A stretch of DNA of 17,256 bases, from positions 1-17,256 of the forward strand of contig JBDGRL010000038.1 in assembly GCA_042218065.1 (NCBI GenBank), read 5' to 3'. Shown piece by piece: positions 15,544 to 17,256 of this stretch. The notes beneath the pieces were generated by a model, which saw only the letters and a program-made list of their open reading frames with translations, was not told the DNA's origin and did not search any database. How positions within the stretch are numbered: position 1 is the stretch's first letter; each line of letters begins with the position of its first letter. Source of the DNA: JBDGRJ01 sp042218065 (lineage in GTDB: Bacteria; Patescibacteriota; Patescibacteriia; Magasanikbacterales; UBA922). The position numbers and the translations under genes are program-made.

Positions 15544-15570
15544 CCCCTCTCTCCGTGAGAGGGGGTTTTT
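15544..15570 (+). terminator. Strong rho-independent terminator
   Basis: CCCCTCTC (15544-15551), loop TCCGT, GAGAGGGG (15557-15564), then G and TTTTT (15566-15570). It is a perfect 8-bp stem with a plus-strand T-run. It lies 440 bp after the binding-protein stop and far from the next gene, so it more likely ends an RNA starting within the non-coding region than the binding-protein mRNA. Confidence 0.85.
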
Positions 15571-15571
15571 C

Positions 15572-15585
15572 TTTTGTCGACAAAA
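15572..15585. repeat. 14-bp perfect palindrome
   Basis: TTTTGTCGACAAAA reads the same on both strands and directly follows the terminator. It could be a protein-binding site or chance; no second copy is seen in the window. Confidence 0.4.
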
Positions 15586-16003
15586 CGGGGAATAAAGTTT
15601 TTCTCTCTATCGGCATGAGTCCGCTCGACAAGTGGCAACTGCCACGGACTCGAACTCAAGTGACTATCCGACACTATTGTTCTTTTACGCATTATTATGT
15701 AAAGAGTTTGATTCTTGTTTCCCAAGCTAGCAAGGAGAGAGTCCGCTTATACATCTATTGACGAACTAGTATACTTCTACTACCATAACTTGTCGTGGAC
15801 CCAAACACACCCCATCGTAGCCTCGCTGGGCTAGGGCAGCGCTCACTTGACTGCTTTGCAGACTCTCTCTCCAATAAGTGCTACGCCAACCCAGAGAGCT
15901 CCGGTAAGGTGATGTTTTTTATATACTACAACTACTGACTTACACTTATTAAAATAAATTTAGAATAATATACTTTTTAATAAATTAATTAATATTAAAA
16001 ACA

Positions 16004-17098
16004 ATGAAGGAAAGAGCTAAATCATTGCCAGAAGAATATAAGGAAGATGGTTTTGAAAATACTAATTTTAAAAAAGACTTATTTAATACCTGGAAAGAAA
16101 AGTTCCCAGAACAGATAACTGATTTTGATACTGAAGATTTGAAGGGGGATAAAAAAGATTTAGAAGAAAGAGAAGAAGTTGTTAGAGCAAAAAACTTATT
16201 GGAAGAATTAGAAATATATGGTTACGATACCTCCAAGGTGGAAGTGCTGGAGGATGGAAAAGTAAGAATTGAAATTAGTAATCATTTTGATGAATACAAT
16301 AGTATAAGTAATTTTAATGATGATATTGATGATCAGTACGCGTATGAAGGTGGTGCAGCAAGATCATTGTTATTAAGAAATTTAGATATTGATCCGGATT
16401 CTAGACCAAGAGATGTTGATATAATACGATTGCCTGACAAGGAGGAGCCTTACGAAGGTGCGGATGAAGATTTGGCTAAAGAGTTTATGCCTGATGATTT
16501 TAAGCATGGTTATGGTGTAGAGCAAGTCGAAAATTTACAAGATTATTTCCAAACAAGAGATTTAACAGTCAATGAGTTGTATGCAACTGATGAAGAAATA
16601 ATAGCAACTAAAGAATGTGTCAGAGATGCAGCACGCCATATAGTCAGATTGACTGATTTTGAAAGAGAAAATATTTTAAAAAATAATTCTAAGAAGCAGA
16701 CAAATAAGATGTTATCTAAGATGATTCGTTTTTATGCTAAATTTTTACGCAAGTATGGTGAAAATTCTGATATATCTTTATACAAAGAAGGGCAGCAAGA
16801 AAATAAAAAACCTGAAAATTATTCTATAAGATATTTTTGGATAGCATTACAATTAGACAGAGCTTTTGAGGAGGGTGCAACTCAAGCTAAAGAGTTTGTA
16901 AGGCAACTTAAGAAAAGAGACCAGCTACCTGATTCTATAAGTGATGATCCTTATGAAGTAGCTGAATTTTTAACAGAACGTTTGGGTGAAGAGAATTTTC
17001 ATTTTCGAAATGCTCCTTCGGAACAGTTTGAACTAGAAGAAGAGTGGAAAGAATATGAAAAGATACCAAAACAGGCTGGTATGGGGAGAGGGGTTTAA
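16004..17098 (+). CDS. Diverged class II nucleotidyltransferase (CCA-adding / poly(A) polymerase-like head domain)
   Basis: The 364-aa acidic protein carries the two hallmark blocks of the pol-beta class II (CCA-adding enzyme/poly(A) polymerase) head. YEGGAARSLLLRNLDI (114-129) with PRDVDIIRL (135-143) corresponds to 'GGxVRDxLLG...kDxDi' with the catalytic Asp-x-Asp. YFQTRDLTVNELYA (181-194) corresponds to the 'RRDFTINA' block. The C-terminal body/tail is not recognisable, and residues 1-95 are an extra charged region before the head. The Arg-Asp that normally follows Gly-Gly-x-x is AR-S. A canonical CCA-adding enzyme is unlikely because of this divergence, so its product and primer are unknown. 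The start ATG lacks a Shine-Dalgarno sequence and sits after an AT-rich leader with a TATACT (15969-15974) that may be a -10. It stands alone between structured non-coding DNA and repeat copy 2. Confidence 0.65.
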   Translation: MKERAKSLPEEYKEDGFENTNFKKDLFNTWKEKFPEQITDFDTEDLKGDKKDLEEREEVVRAKNLLEELEIYGYDTSKVEVLEDGKVRIEISNHFDEYNSISNFNDDIDDQYAYEGGAARSLLLRNLDIDPDSRPRDVDIIRLPDKEEPYEGADEDLAKEFMPDDFKHGYGVEQVENLQDYFQTRDLTVNELYATDEEIIATKECVRDAARHIVRLTDFERENILKNNSKKQTNKMLSKMIRFYAKFLRKYGENSDISLYKEGQQENKKPENYSIRYFWIALQLDRAFEEGATQAKEFVRQLKKRDQLPDSISDDPYEVAEFLTERLGEENFHFRNAPSEQFELEEEWKEYEKIPKQAGMGRGV

Positions 17099-17113
17099 CT
17101 GGACTATTTTTAG

Positions 17114-17256
17114 ACTACTAGAGCTTCAAAGCCTGCATCCTTTGGTAGAAGTAGAGAATTTCTTCCATGAAAGAGTTCCAACTTTTTTGCAGGCCGTCCA
17201 TAAGTAAAGTCCCCAACTAAACATTACTAATACTACTATATTTTGAAGTTTTATTA
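17114..17256 (+). repeat. Dispersed non-coding repeat, copy 2 (runs off window)
   Basis: This starts 16 bp after the nucleotidyltransferase stop. It shares with copy 1 the ordered blocks ACTACTA (17114-17120), ATCCTT with TAGAA (from 17137), the 25-base core at 17176-17200 (22 of 25 identical) and ACTAATACT (17226-17234) followed by ATAT and AAGTTTT. The right end is cut by the window edge. Confidence 0.6.

Larger units (their letters stand above)
15356..15920 (+). other. Non-coding structured region (possible RNA genes)
   Basis: No convincing gene lies between 15124 and 16003. The right-hand part is richer in GC than nearby coding DNA and contains several inverted pairs: 15356-15361 with 15380-15385; 15487-15491 with 15510-15514; the terminator at 15544-15570; a bulged hairpin 15617-15622 with 15646-15651 enclosing 15632-15636 with 15641-15645 (loop AACT); 15824-15828 with 15837-15841; CTGC/GCAG at 15851-15861; and a longer-range match of GGAGAGAGTC (15734-15743) to 15861-15872. 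A T-run at 15915-15920 might end a second transcript, though I see no clean stem before it. I could not match it to a known RNA class. The transcript ending at 15570 is the best supported part. Confidence 0.4.

Noticed and set aside
15482..15595. Short ORF starting in the non-coding region
   Set aside because: It reads straight through the terminator stem and T-run; the Arg-rich product looks random.
15611..15660. Hammerhead-like ribozyme
   Set aside because: ATGAGTCC ... GGACTCGAAC recalls the hammerhead core, but the CUGAUGA and GAAA core bases are not intact.
15645..15662. tRNA T-arm on the minus strand
   Set aside because: A GAGTTCGAGTCC-like loop is present, but it has no 5-bp T-stem and no acceptor or anticodon arm around it.
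15534..15761. ORFs on both strands over the structured region
   Set aside because: Both overlap the terminator or palindrome and hairpins, with no start context and no recognisable protein.
1..17256. CRISPR array or recoded TGA
   Set aside because: No regularly spaced direct repeats are seen, and TGA ends several genes at the expected family length.

Overview
The window (17,256 bp) looks like a piece of a small, AT-rich bacterial genome, most plausibly from the Candidate Phyla Radiation (Patescibacteria). This is inference from several signs. Cell-wall genes are scattered in short runs rather than a full dcw cluster. A very large acidic protein resembles nothing I recognise. Almost all start codons lack a Shine-Dalgarno sequence, the one clear exception being a small ORF at 13453. 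An orphan substrate-binding protein has no transporter partners nearby. TGA ends several recognisable genes at the expected place (mpl-like, murB, the binding protein), so the standard bacterial code applies and the TGA=Gly lineages are unlikely.

Layout. (1) 1-4355, plus strand: the 3' part of a giant acidic coiled-coil protein with Gly/Ala-rich hydrophobic segments, open at the left edge. (2) 4368-9801, minus strand, in transcription order: an ATP-grasp ligase, an NlpC/P60-like cysteine hydrolase starting at the base after the ligase stop, then (with its own promoter) mraY, a GNAT-fold protein resembling Ate1/Bpt aminoacyl-tRNA-protein transferases, and an Mpl-like Mur ligase. (3) 9846-13350, plus strand, divergent: a MurB homologue with degenerate catalytic motifs, a short HPF/RaiA ribosome-hibernation factor with an acidic tail, oligoendopeptidase F and a small membrane protein. 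(4) 13374-13853: a compact GC-rich transcription unit with a near-consensus promoter, tandem hairpins and a terminator, holding a possible 70-aa ORF and possibly being a structured RNA, followed by tRNA-Ala(GGC). (5) 13963-17256: an orphan membrane-anchored Leu/Ile/Val-type binding protein, about 880 bp of non-coding DNA with a dispersed repeat, a strong terminator and hairpins, then a diverged CCA-adding-type nucleotidyltransferase, followed by a second copy of the repeat that runs to the window edge.

How the genes may work together. MraY makes lipid I and MurB normally makes UDP-MurNAc. Mpl attaches peptides to UDP-MurNAc. ATP-grasp enzymes form amide bonds, NlpC/P60 enzymes cut peptides, and Ate1/Bpt-type GNAT enzymes move an amino acid from tRNA to a peptide. 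Their clustering suggests a peptide-building, trimming and decorating system for cell-wall precursors. This is the best candidate here for an undescribed system. The structured-RNA candidates and the repeated element beside a nucleotidyltransferase are the second point of interest.
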